Assembly: GCA_021635425.1 (NCBI GenBank)
Contig: JAJWOJ010000151.1
Location: 1-5,583, forward strand
Length of the DNA stretch: 5,583 bases
Reading direction: 5' to 3'
Source: Clostridiales bacterium
GTDB taxonomy: Bacteria > Bacillota > Clostridia > Christensenellales > Borkfalkiaceae
Numbering within the stretch: position 1 is the first letter of the stretch; every line of letters starts with the position of its first letter. The notes below the pieces were generated by a model. It saw only the letters and a list, made by a program, of their open reading frames with translations, was not told the DNA's origin and did no database searches. This document shows positions 1-5,583 of the stretch, piece after piece. Position numbers and translations under genes: made by a program.

Positions 1-195
1 GTCATATAATGGTTTATTCCGTTTTGCTTTTAAATCGAAACCGCAGGAAGTGTTCACACTCGGCGGACGTTATCATAAGTTTTCGGTTAAATTGGGGGAA
101 ATGCCGTCGCCGCGACTTATTGTTTTAAATCGCCAAAACGGCAAAGAGGGGCTTCCCGGGTCTTAAAATAAGATTTACAACCGCTAAAACTAACG
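1..195. other. Left-edge region, no confident gene; weak open frame ending at 166
   Basis: The plus-strand frame starting at base 2 is open from the window edge to a TAA at 164-166 (54 codons, ending in ...KEGLPGS). It would converge on the helicase gene, whose stop lies 30 bases further right. Its third-position GC is about 43% by hand count, its residues match no family I know, and a second plus frame is also open over much of the stretch, so chance is a real alternative. Between the two stops there is only a weak inverted repeat (TCTTA-AAA-TAAGA, 161-173) and no convincing terminator for either strand. Confidence 0.2.
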
Positions 196-2784
196 TCATT
201 TTCTTATTACGCAGGAATCGGGTAGATATGAAATATATGGCGAGGGGTTTCTTTTGTAACTTACGTCGTAAAAGGTTTTATATTTCGGGTAAGTTATCAC
301 GAGTTTTTCCTTGGCTCTTGTAAGCGCGACGTAAAACACCCTTTTTTCTTCCTCCTCGTTGTGGTTTAAAACCGCGCCGTAAGAGGGGAATTCGTTTTCT
401 CCCGCACCCGCTAAAATAACCTCTTTAAACTCGCATCCCTTGGATTGATGAACGGTGATGAGAGGTATTTTATTAAACTTTTCGCAAAGCACGTCCATCT
501 GGCTTCCGGAAAGCGATACGTCCTGCAAAAACGTCGTTAACGAACTTATAGGCTCGCTTTTTTGAATATAACCCTTCATGGTACGGTATAAATCGTTGAT
601 CGATTCCTTGTCTTTAGGAGAGGATAAATTCTTTGCTCCGATCGTTTCCGATATCGATTTGAAAACTGGCAGAAGTTCGCCCGAAAGGAGCAGATTTTTC
701 ATTTGTCCGAGTTTTTTATAAGTGTCTTCGAAAATTACCGAATACCTTTTCGTTACGTTTTTTCGCGCGTCGGATGTCGGAATTAAATATGACGTTAAAA
801 ATACTTTCAGCACTTTTTCGGTTGCCGTTACGTCCGAAAACGCGTCGTGCGCCCGTTCGTTGACAATTCCGAACGCTTCGCAAAGGGTCGCGAGTTTATA
901 ATCGCTTGTCTGCGGCTTCAGAACGGAGGCTATTTTCAAGGTGTCGTAAAAATAGCCGAAATTATCGGGAATATCGTACTCTTTAAGTTCTCTTTTCAAA
1001 ACGATGTCGTCAAAAGAGGAGCTGTTATGCCCCGTAAGCACGCAACCGTTTGCGAATTTACAGAAATCCGCAAGAACTTTATCGGCTTGTTCGCCGCCGT
1101 GCGACTTGATATAATCGAGTCCGTAACCGTGTACGGCAAGCGCCGCGCTTTTTATTTCCGCTCTTGGAATAATAAACCTGTCGAAAGTTTCCTTAACGCC
1201 GTTTTTGCCTGTTTTAACGGCGGAAATCTGAATCGCTTCGTCATTCGTCGTGTCAAGTCCCGTTGTTTCGAGGTCATAAACGACGATTTTATTCTGCGAG
1301 TAAGCGTTTATGAGCGGGGCGTAATAATCGCCGAAAAGATAGGTTGCTTCGTCGATGAATTGTCCGACGGAAATTCCCACGGCGGAATAATCGGCAATGG
1401 CGGCTATCATAGGCGGAGTAACACCCTCGATGCTTTTGCTTGCAAGCCTTAAAAGCGAAGCCTCGTCGTCGGGATTTAAAATAAGCCTGAAAAAAGCGAG
1501 ATAATCTTTGACGAGCGGTTTTTTGTAAAATTGGAAATGCGTGTCCGCGGTGAAGAAATAAAGCTTTTTATCGTCGGGCATCCCGTCGTTTATGTCTTCG
1601 AGCCTTTGATATAGTTCGGCGATGTATCTGTTAGAGCGCGCCATAACGCAAATATCTTTGGCTTCGCCCTTAAAATTTAAAATTCTGTCGAAAATTTCCT
1701 TTGCCTCGCCTTCCGCTCCGTCCGTGCCGCAAATTTCAATTTTTTCGTCGTCTTTCGCGGATAAAACGTCATTTTCGTCAAGCGGAATTCCCGCATCGAA
1801 AGCGGCGTTTAAATAAGCTGACGTCGCATAGGAAAGAAGAGGGGAAGAACGTCTGTTTTTATCAAGCCGAATCGTAATCGCGCCGAACTCCTCTTTGAAG
1901 TTTTTGATTATTTCAAACGGCTTCGAGCCTCTCCAACCGTAAATCGTCTGATATTCGTCTCCGCAAAGCATAACGACGGAGCCTCGGAAAAAGGCTTTCA
2001 TAACGTCGTATTCATAAACGCTCGTATCTTGCATTTCATCAACGATAATCAACTTATAGGCGGGTTTTTGATAGTTGATGTCCGAAATTATTTCCCTTGC
2101 GGAGAAGATTAAATCGTCAAAATCGCAAAGCGAAGACGAGTCTAAGGCGAAGCGGTATTTCTCCATAAACTCCGAGCCTTTTCTGTCGATTAAGGAAATA
2201 AGATTTTCGTCCGTATATTTTGCCGAACCTTGTTTCACGGCGAAACATTCGCGGAAATCGGGGTTTTTAGCAATAAGCGAGTTTATCGCCGCTTTATATC
2301 CCGCGGGCGAAAAATAGTTAACGTTCGTTTCGGCTCTGCGGTGTTTTATCATCGAAACGGCTTTGACGAGATTTTTTGCGGAAACGGGAACGGAACCGTC
2401 CGCCGTTTTATATTCGCCCGAAGCTATATAGTCCGAAAGGATAGCTTTTATTATCTCGCCTTCGTCAACTTCGTCGGCAATCTGTCTGTCCGAAAATCTG
2501 CCCGTTTTCCGCCCGTATTCACGCATGAGCCGATAACAAAATCCATGAATTGTAAACACCTCGGGGTGGAAATCTCCGCAGTATTTCATTATGTCCTCGC
2601 GGAGTTCTTCGGCGGCTTTAACCGTGAAGGTGAGGCATAAAATCTCTTCGGCTTTTATCCCCAGGCTTTCCGCTTTCACGATTTTTTGCGCCACGGTAAA
2701 AGTTTTCCCCGTCCCCGCGCGCGCTAAAAGCAGGATGTTTTTATTGAATTCGTTAACGGCTTTCGCCTGCATTTCGGATAACAT
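196..2784 (-). CDS. UvrD/PcrA-like SF1 DNA helicase with an internal DEDDh (DnaQ-type) 3'-5' exonuclease domain
   Basis: An 862-residue cytoplasmic ATP-dependent DNA helicase, presumably for repair or recombination. Helicase motifs run in order: Q-motif (LSEMQAKAV, 2-10), Walker A ARAGTGKT (21-28), Ia (LTFTVKAAEELR, 51-62), TIHGF (78-82), Walker B VDEMQD (248-253), III (CGDEYQTIYGWRG, 274-286), IV (LDKNRRSS, 307-314), a UvrD-like FF/KD/LRLI segment (about 409-437), V (TVHQSKGCEF, 777-786) and VI (VFYVALTRAKEKL, 816-828). Inserted at about 500-663 is a complete exonuclease: Exo I DLETTG (D504, E506), Exo II NSSSFDD (D592) and Exo III HDAFSD (H646, D651), the DEDDh set. The insert sits where UvrD has its 2B subdomain, and residues 748-780 return to the normal fold. 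No RecB-type nuclease is present. The ATG is fixed by the Q-motif and by an in-frame TAA four codons upstream; no Shine-Dalgarno precedes it. Family assignment is firm; the cellular role is inferred. Confidence 0.95.
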   Translation of the reverse strand: MLSEMQAKAVNEFNKNILLLARAGTGKTFTVAQKIVKAESLGIKAEEILCLTFTVKAAEELREDIMKYCGDFHPEVFTIHGFCYRLMREYGRKTGRFSDRQIADEVDEGEIIKAILSDYIASGEYKTADGSVPVSAKNLVKAVSMIKHRRAETNVNYFSPAGYKAAINSLIAKNPDFRECFAVKQGSAKYTDENLISLIDRKGSEFMEKYRFALDSSSLCDFDDLIFSAREIISDINYQKPAYKLIIVDEMQDTSVYEYDVMKAFFRGSVVMLCGDEYQTIYGWRGSKPFEIIKNFKEEFGAITIRLDKNRRSSPLLSYATSAYLNAAFDAGIPLDENDVLSAKDDEKIEICGTDGAEGEAKEIFDRILNFKGEAKDICVMARSNRYIAELYQRLEDINDGMPDDKKLYFFTADTHFQFYKKPLVKDYLAFFRLILNPDDEASLLRLASKSIEGVTPPMIAAIADYSAVGISVGQFIDEATYLFGDYYAPLINAYSQNKIVVYDLETTGLDTTNDEAIQISAVKTGKNGVKETFDRFIIPRAEIKSAALAVHGYGLDYIKSHGGEQADKVLADFCKFANGCVLTGHNSSSFDDIVLKRELKEYDIPDNFGYFYDTLKIASVLKPQTSDYKLATLCEAFGIVNERAHDAFSDVTATEKVLKVFLTSYLIPTSDARKNVTKRYSVIFEDTYKKLGQMKNLLLSGELLPVFKSISETIGAKNLSSPKDKESINDLYRTMKGYIQKSEPISSLTTFLQDVSLSGSQMDVLCEKFNKIPLITVHQSKGCEFKEVILAGAGENEFPSYGAVLNHNEEEEKRVFYVALTRAKEKLVITYPKYKTFYDVSYKRNPSPYISYLPDSCVIRK

Positions 2785-2790
2785 AATTAC

Positions 2791-2819
2791 ATTTTAACAT
2801 TTAACGAAATTTTTTTCAA
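2791..2819 (-). promoter_or_regulatory. Sigma-A-type promoter of the helicase gene, possibly giving a leaderless mRNA
   Basis: On the minus strand, -35 TTGAAA (2819-2814) and -10 TAAAAT (2796-2791) are separated by exactly 17 bases. A TGT just before the -10 (2799-2797) makes an extended -10. The usual start point, 7 bases past the -10, falls on the A of the ATG at 2784. No ribosome binding site lies between the promoter and the start codon, which agrees with a leaderless or nearly leaderless transcript. Confidence 0.6.
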
Positions 2820-2887
2820 CCGATTAAGCCGAATTTCCGTTTTTAAATAAATTTAGTATTTTTCATTCTTAAAAACCGTATAAAAAC

Positions 2888-2931
2888 GGCATTTCTACCG
2901 TGGGTAGAGTGCCTTGGCGTTATTTCTACCG
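2888..2931. promoter_or_regulatory. Operator-like palindrome TCTACC-GTG-GGTAGA with a third half-site
   Basis: TCTACC (2894-2899) and GGTAGA (2903-2908) form a perfect 6-base inverted repeat around GTG. GGCA (2888-2891) and TGCC (2910-2913) extend it past a small internal mismatch. The 10-mer ATTTCTACCG occurs at 2891-2900 and again at 2922-2931, a 31-base shift of about three helical turns, which puts a third half-site on the same DNA face. It lies between the two divergent promoters, so it could bind a dimeric regulator of either side. It could instead fold as RNA, but there is no T-run to make it a terminator. The binding protein is unknown. Confidence 0.4.
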
Positions 2932-2991
2932 CTCAAACCCCAATCGTATATAAAAAAACGGCAACAATAGACAACAAAAACGCAATTCCGG

Positions 2992-3000
2992 TGGTATCAT
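2992..3000 (+). promoter_or_regulatory. Candidate extended -10 promoter for the DegV operon
   Basis: TGG followed by TATCAT (2995-3000) is an extended -10 with five of six consensus bases. No good -35 lies at 16-18 bases; the nearest match, TAGACA (2968-2973), is 21 bases away. Transcription would start near 3007 and give a leader of about 80 bases. Other TATA-like strings (2947-2954 and 3061-3066) have poor -35 partners, and the second would leave almost no room before the ribosome binding site. Confidence 0.4.
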
Positions 3001-3013
3001 AATGATGTACAAA

Positions 3014-3033
3014 GCGGAAGCCGAGCTTTCCGC
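3014..3033 (+). other. Hairpin in the 5' leader of the DegV operon
   Basis: GCGGAAGC (3014-3021) pairs with GCTTTCCGC (3025-3033), giving eight base pairs with one bulged T and a CGA loop. No T-run follows, so it is not an intrinsic terminator. It ends 41 bases before the ribosome binding site and so would not mask it directly. It may stabilise the mRNA 5' end or may be incidental. Confidence 0.35.
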
Positions 3034-3086
3034 CGCTTATCGACTACACGAATATTCACATATAAAATACAAAAAGGAGTGCGATT

Positions 3087-3971
3087 ATGGAAAATTATAT
3101 TTTGGGTTGCGGATCGACCGTCGATCTCAACGAGAAACATTTAAAAGAAAGAAACATAGAAGTTTTGTCTTTTCATTTCAGGCTTGGTGATAAGGACTAT
3201 GACGACGATTTCGGCAAAAGCCTTGCATATAAAGATTTGTATGCGGCGATGAATAAAGGCGTGCCTGTCAAAACGAGTCAGACGACGGCGGGCGAATACG
3301 AGGACGCTTTCACGCCCTATCTCGAGAAAGGGTTTGATATCGTTCACGTAACGTTGTCTTCTGGGATATCGGGTTCTTACGAATCCTGCCTTATAGCGAA
3401 GAAAAATCTTGAAGAGAAATTTCCCGAAAGAAAGGTTTACGTCGTCGATTCGCTTTGCGCGTCGTCGGGTTACGGAATGCTTATGGATCTTGCCGCGGAT
3501 TATCGCGACGAAGGTCATTCGGCTGCCGAGCTTAAAGATTATCTCGACGGAATAAAACTTCATCTTCATCATTTGTTTTATTCTATGGACCTCACGGCTT
3601 ACGTCCGCGGCGGAAGAATATCCGCGGCGGCAGGCGTTATCGGTTCGCTTTTAAGGATTTGCCCTCTTATGTACGTCAATCCGGAAGGTAAGCTTATAAT
3701 CAAAAAGAAGCTTATCGGCAAAAAGAGAGCGGTTGCCGAACTTATTTCCGAAATGCTTAAAAATGCCGAAAACGGCGAAAATTACGACGGACCTTGTTAT
3801 CTGTGCAATTCCGAATGTATCGAAGACGCGAATTACACCGTTTCGGAAATCGAAAAGAATTTTCCCGCGCTTAAAGGGAAATGCAAAATTTACGATATCG
3901 GCGCGACGATCGGTTGCCACACGGGAACGGGTACGGTAGCGGTATTCTTTTTAGGTAAGGAGAGAGTGTAA
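3087..3971 (+). CDS. DegV family protein (FakB-type fatty acid-binding), first of a tandem pair
   Basis: A 294-residue soluble protein of normal full length for the DegV/EDD fold. Characterised FakB members hold a fatty acid in a buried tunnel and present its carboxylate to the kinase FakA, feeding acyl-phosphate into phospholipid synthesis. Family landmarks are CGSTVDL (8-14), TSQ (63-65), TLSSGISGSY (89-98), the RGGR turn (174-177), the K-rich KLIIKKKLIGKKRA (202-215) and the C-terminal IGCHTGTGT (275-283). The TSQ, SSG and His278 positions match those that hold the carboxylate in FakB. AGGAG (3075-3079) lies 7 bases before the ATG and fixes the start. Odd points: the usual HxGPG reads HTGTG, a Cys (C277) sits beside the key His, and a CYLC motif (237-240) is shared with the downstream paralog. 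The ligand is unknown and no FakA gene is in view. Confidence 0.93.
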   Translation: MENYILGCGSTVDLNEKHLKERNIEVLSFHFRLGDKDYDDDFGKSLAYKDLYAAMNKGVPVKTSQTTAGEYEDAFTPYLEKGFDIVHVTLSSGISGSYESCLIAKKNLEEKFPERKVYVVDSLCASSGYGMLMDLAADYRDEGHSAAELKDYLDGIKLHLHHLFYSMDLTAYVRGGRISAAAGVIGSLLRICPLMYVNPEGKLIIKKKLIGKKRAVAELISEMLKNAENGENYDGPCYLCNSECIEDANYTVSEIEKNFPALKGKCKIYDIGATIGCHTGTGTVAVFFLGKERV

Positions 3972-4852
3972 TGAATAATTTTGTTTTAACGTGCGGATCA
4001 ACCGCCGACCTCGGCGTTGAATATGCAAAAGAGCGCGACATCGCGGTGTTACCGTTTAAATTTATGCTCGGAGATATCGATCATCTCGATGACGGCAAAG
4101 AAATTTCCAATACAAAGGTTTATGAAATTCTTTCAAAAGGAGTTGTCGGTAAAACAAGTCAGGTAACTTCTTCGGAATACGAGGAATTTTTCACGCCGTA
4201 TCTCGAAAAGGGGCTGGACGTTATCCACGTAACGCTGTCTTCAGGGCTTTCGGGGACTTACGAATCGTGTCTTACGGCAAAGAAAAATCTCGAAGAAAAA
4301 TTCCCCGAAAGGAAGGTTTACGTTATCGATTCGCTCAGCGGTTCGATGGGACAGGGTATGATCGTAACAACCGCTGCCGATCTGCGGGATCAAGGGCTTT
4401 CGGCTGAGGAAATCGTAACGAAAGTGGAAGAGGAGAAGCTTTATTTCAACGCGTTGTATTTCGCTCCCGATTTATCCACGTTCATTCGCGGCGGCAGGCT
4501 TTCCGCGGCGGCGGGATTTGTGGGGACGATTTTAAAAATAGTTCCTCTTTTAACTGTCGACGCGGCGGGTAAACTCGTCGTAAAGAAAAAACTTATCGGC
4601 AAGCGCAGAGCCACTGCGGAACTTGTTTCCGAAATGGTTAAAACCGCGGACGGCGGAAAAAATTACTCGGGCGAATGCGTCGTTTGCCATGCGAACGCTT
4701 TGGAGGACGCGAAAATTACCGTTTCCGAAATCGAAAAAGAGATGCCTGCCTTAGCGGGGAAAATAAAAATTTCCGAAATCGGCGCAACTATGGGTTGCCA
4801 TTGCGGTCCCGGCACGATCGCCGTTTTCTATATCGGCGAAAAACGTATATAA
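3971..4852 (+). CDS. DegV family protein (FakB-type fatty acid-binding), second of a tandem pair
   Basis: A 293-residue paralog of the preceding gene, about 58% identical by hand alignment with a single one-residue gap near residue 41. It keeps all landmarks: CGSTADL (8-14), TSQ (62-64), TLSSGLSGTY (88-97), RGGR (173-176), KLVVKKKLIGKRRA (201-214) and the canonical ending GCHCGPGT (275-282) with His277. A CVVC motif (236-239) matches CYLC of the first copy. Its ATG overlaps the TAA of the first gene by one base (TAATG), and its binding site AAGGAG (3957-3962) lies inside the end of that gene, so the two are translationally coupled in one operon. The most divergent stretch is about residues 128-172, likely tunnel-lining or surface segments, which suggests different lipid preferences. 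That last point is inference. Confidence 0.94.
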   Translation: MNNFVLTCGSTADLGVEYAKERDIAVLPFKFMLGDIDHLDDGKEISNTKVYEILSKGVVGKTSQVTSSEYEEFFTPYLEKGLDVIHVTLSSGLSGTYESCLTAKKNLEEKFPERKVYVIDSLSGSMGQGMIVTTAADLRDQGLSAEEIVTKVEEEKLYFNALYFAPDLSTFIRGGRLSAAAGFVGTILKIVPLLTVDAAGKLVVKKKLIGKRRATAELVSEMVKTADGGKNYSGECVVCHANALEDAKITVSEIEKEMPALAGKIKISEIGATMGCHCGPGTIAVFYIGEKRI

Positions 4853-4883
4853 TAATTCAATAACTTAATAAATTTGTATAACT

Positions 4884-4944
4884 CGGCAAAGGTAAAATCA
4901 AATAACGGATAGCCTCCGTTGAATTTACCTTTGTCGTTTTTTTT
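4884..4944 (+). terminator. Intrinsic terminator of the DegV operon
   Basis: A long imperfect stem begins 32 bases after the second DegV stop. CGGCAAAGGTAAA (4884-4896) pairs with TTTACCTTTGTCG (4924-4936) with one G-T pair, then TCAA/TTGA and ACGGA/TCCGT pairing continues inward past a small bulge to a short TAGCC loop. Eight T residues follow (4937-4944). Nothing comparable serves the opposite strand. Confidence 0.85.
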
Positions 4945-5131
4945 CGTTTGCGAAATCCGTCTGAACAATCGTATTTTGTTGCCGATTTTTGACCGATACG
5001 GTTTTTATAAAATGCGAATGAAAGTACAAATAAAATATTTTTCCAAAACATGGCATAAACGCTTGACGGGAAAATATGCGCTCTGCATTTTGTCTATCTC
5101 TATATATAATCGCGGTTTTCGGATAAACGAG
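4945..5131. other. AT-rich intergenic DNA, no gene seen
   Basis: Open frames here are short, overlap on both strands, have no ribosome binding site and resemble no protein family. The stretch is AT-rich, notably 5000-5042 and 5088-5110. A TTGACG at 5063-5068 resembles a -35 but has only a poor -10 (CATTTT) at the right distance; TATAAT at 5105-5110 has no good -35. I see no RNA gene. Confidence 0.5.
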
Positions 5132-5223
5132 CAATCCACACAAACATACGTTTTTGTGGATAAATGTGGATAACTTTCGGCAAAACAGGGGAGTTATCCA
5201 CAATTCAGAAAAAGTTATCAACA
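5132..5223. other. DnaA-box cluster, candidate replication origin or DnaA-regulated site
   Basis: Three perfect DnaA boxes lie within 48 bases: two on the minus strand (TGTGGATAA at 5155-5163 and 5165-5173) and one on the plus strand (TTATCCACA at 5194-5202). Two degenerate boxes flank them: TTATCAACA (5215-5223, one mismatch) and CAATCCACA (5132-5140, two mismatches). Start-to-start spacings of 10 and 21 bases within same-strand pairs correspond to one and two helical turns. The inner boxes form an 11-base perfect inverted repeat (5165-5175 with 5192-5202), and the outer pair forms a second one around 5136-5159 with one mismatch. Such clusters mark bacterial oriC or DnaA-titrating or DnaA-regulated sites. 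No dnaA, dnaN, rpmH or other classic origin neighbour is visible, so oriC is not proven. Confidence 0.65.
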
Positions 5224-5582
5224 TAAATCACATAAACAGTGTTTTCCCGAGCAAAAATGCCTATGTGAAAATTTATATTAAATTTCGCATTTTTCGGCTT
5301 GCTTACGGACGGTATTTTCAGAATTTTTTCGGTTGACCGAAGCGACACGGTTTTCGATATTTTTTTTATATGGCGGCTTTGTCCTGTTCCGAGGGAACGG
5401 ACGACGGCGAACCCGAAAATAAAGCGCGGAAGTATCGGCTGTTCCGTCGGGGTTGTGTTTTTTGCAGCAATAGATTTGAATAAGTTGTAGCCAATTAAAA
5501 CCCTAGTAGAATTCGCCTTGAAGCCGTCTTTTTTATGCTTTACGGCAAATTCGCCCTCGACGTATTTGTATACGACTTCGGT
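5205..5582 (-). CDS. Possible 3' end of a gene running in from the right edge (partial, doubtful)
   Basis: The minus-strand frame read from 5582 is open for 125 codons to a TGA at 5207-5205. Its first 24 codons or so (5582 to about 5511; begins TEVVYKYVEGEFAVKHKKDG) are coding-like: about half start with G, most start with a purine, and the residues are plausible for a soluble or secreted protein. After about 5511 this periodicity disappears, and the frame then runs through the DnaA-box DNA, where real coding is unlikely. A gene may therefore end near 5510, with a TAG in another frame at about 5507-5505 reachable by one indel, or it may be a decayed fragment. I do not recognise the family. 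Confidence 0.25.
   Translation of the reverse strand, partial: TEVVYKYVEGEFAVKHKKDGFKANSTRVLIGYNLFKSIAAKNTTPTEQPILPRFIFGFAVVRSLGTGQSRHIKKISKTVSLRSTEKILKIPSVSKPKNAKFNINFHIGIFARENTVYVIYVDNFF
5268..5285. other. Pure A/T stretch beside the DnaA boxes, candidate unwinding element
   Basis: Eighteen consecutive A/T bases (AAAATTTATATTAAATTT) start 44 bases after the last DnaA-box-like site. A degenerate box on the minus strand (TGTGAAAAT, 5264-5272) overlaps the left end. Position and composition suit a DNA unwinding element if the cluster is an origin, but A/T runs are common in this intergenic DNA. I see no clear series of DnaA-trio (TAG) repeats next to it. Confidence 0.3.
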
Positions 5583-5583
5583 T
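5286..5583. other. Right-edge region with small inverted repeats, no confident gene
   Basis: Apart from the doubtful minus-strand frame, this stretch holds two short inverted repeats. TCGGT-TG-ACCGA (5329-5340) has its T-run on the wrong side for a plus-strand terminator. GTCCTGTTCC with GGAACGGAC (5381-5402) forms nine pairs around GAG with one bulged T and has no adjoining T-run. The 63-codon plus-strand frame at 5299-5490 has no ribosome binding site and no family resemblance. Confidence 0.4.

Noticed and set aside
847..1452. 201-codon plus-strand open frame inside the helicase gene
   Set aside because: It lies fully antisense to the exonuclease and flanking helicase coding sequence, has no family resemblance and is explained by the codon bias of the real gene.
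3002..3190. 62-codon frame starting in the DegV leader, considered as a leader peptide
   Set aside because: It has only a weak GGTGG-like sequence upstream, overlaps the DegV gene by about 100 bases in another frame, and its later residues are a shadow of DegV.
3141..3572. 143-codon minus-strand open frame inside the first DegV gene
   Set aside because: It is antisense to a firmly identified gene, is rich in Arg and Phe as expected of a shadow frame, and has no ribosome binding site.
5132..5223. Repeats considered as a CRISPR array or plasmid iterons
   Set aside because: The units are 9-mers in both orientations matching the DnaA-box consensus, with no uniform spacers and no Rep gene nearby.
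4925..5224. 99-codon minus-strand open frame across the DnaA-box cluster
   Set aside because: It has no ribosome binding site, passes through the operon terminator's right arm and the DnaA boxes, and has no recognisable domain.
5381..5402. Hairpin considered as an intrinsic terminator
   Set aside because: There is no T-run directly after the stem on either strand.
5299..5490. 63-codon plus-strand open frame at the right
   Set aside because: It has no ribosome binding site and no family resemblance, and it overlaps another equally open frame on the opposite strand.

Overview
The window looks like chromosomal DNA from a Gram-positive bacterium, most likely a Bacillota member of the Clostridia type. 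The reasons are two DegV-family lipid-binding genes (a family concentrated in Gram-positives), strong AAGGAG-type ribosome binding sites, sigma-A-like promoters and mid-to-low GC with AT-rich intergenic DNA. No marker gene fixes the genus.

Layout, left to right. (1) Bases 1-195 hold only the edge of whatever lies to the left; one weak open frame on the plus strand ends at 166. (2) A large minus-strand gene (196-2784) encodes an 862-residue UvrD/PcrA-like superfamily 1 helicase. A complete DEDDh (DnaQ-type) 3'-5' exonuclease is inserted between helicase motifs IV and V. (3) A 302-base divergent intergenic region (2785-3086) carries a very good minus-strand promoter placed so that the helicase mRNA would start at or next to its ATG. 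It also has an extended -10 candidate for the plus-strand genes, an operator-like palindrome with a third half-site, and a leader hairpin. (4) Two tandem paralogous DegV/FakB-type genes (3087-3971 and 3971-4852) overlap by one base (TAATG) and are about 58% identical. They share a CxxC motif and an unusual Cys-His pair, and the operon ends in a clear intrinsic terminator (4884-4944). (5) From 4945 to the end there is no confident gene. This stretch contains a compact cluster of three perfect DnaA boxes (TTATCCACA) plus two degenerate ones at helical spacing, next to an 18-base stretch of pure A/T. It resembles a replication origin or a DnaA-controlled site. The right edge has a minus-strand reading frame with coding-like composition that fades inside the window.

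Working together: the helicase-exonuclease is probably a DNA repair or recombination enzyme, expressed separately from the DegV pair. The DegV pair probably binds fatty acids for a FakA-type kinase encoded elsewhere. The DnaA-box cluster is the strongest signal not explained by genes.
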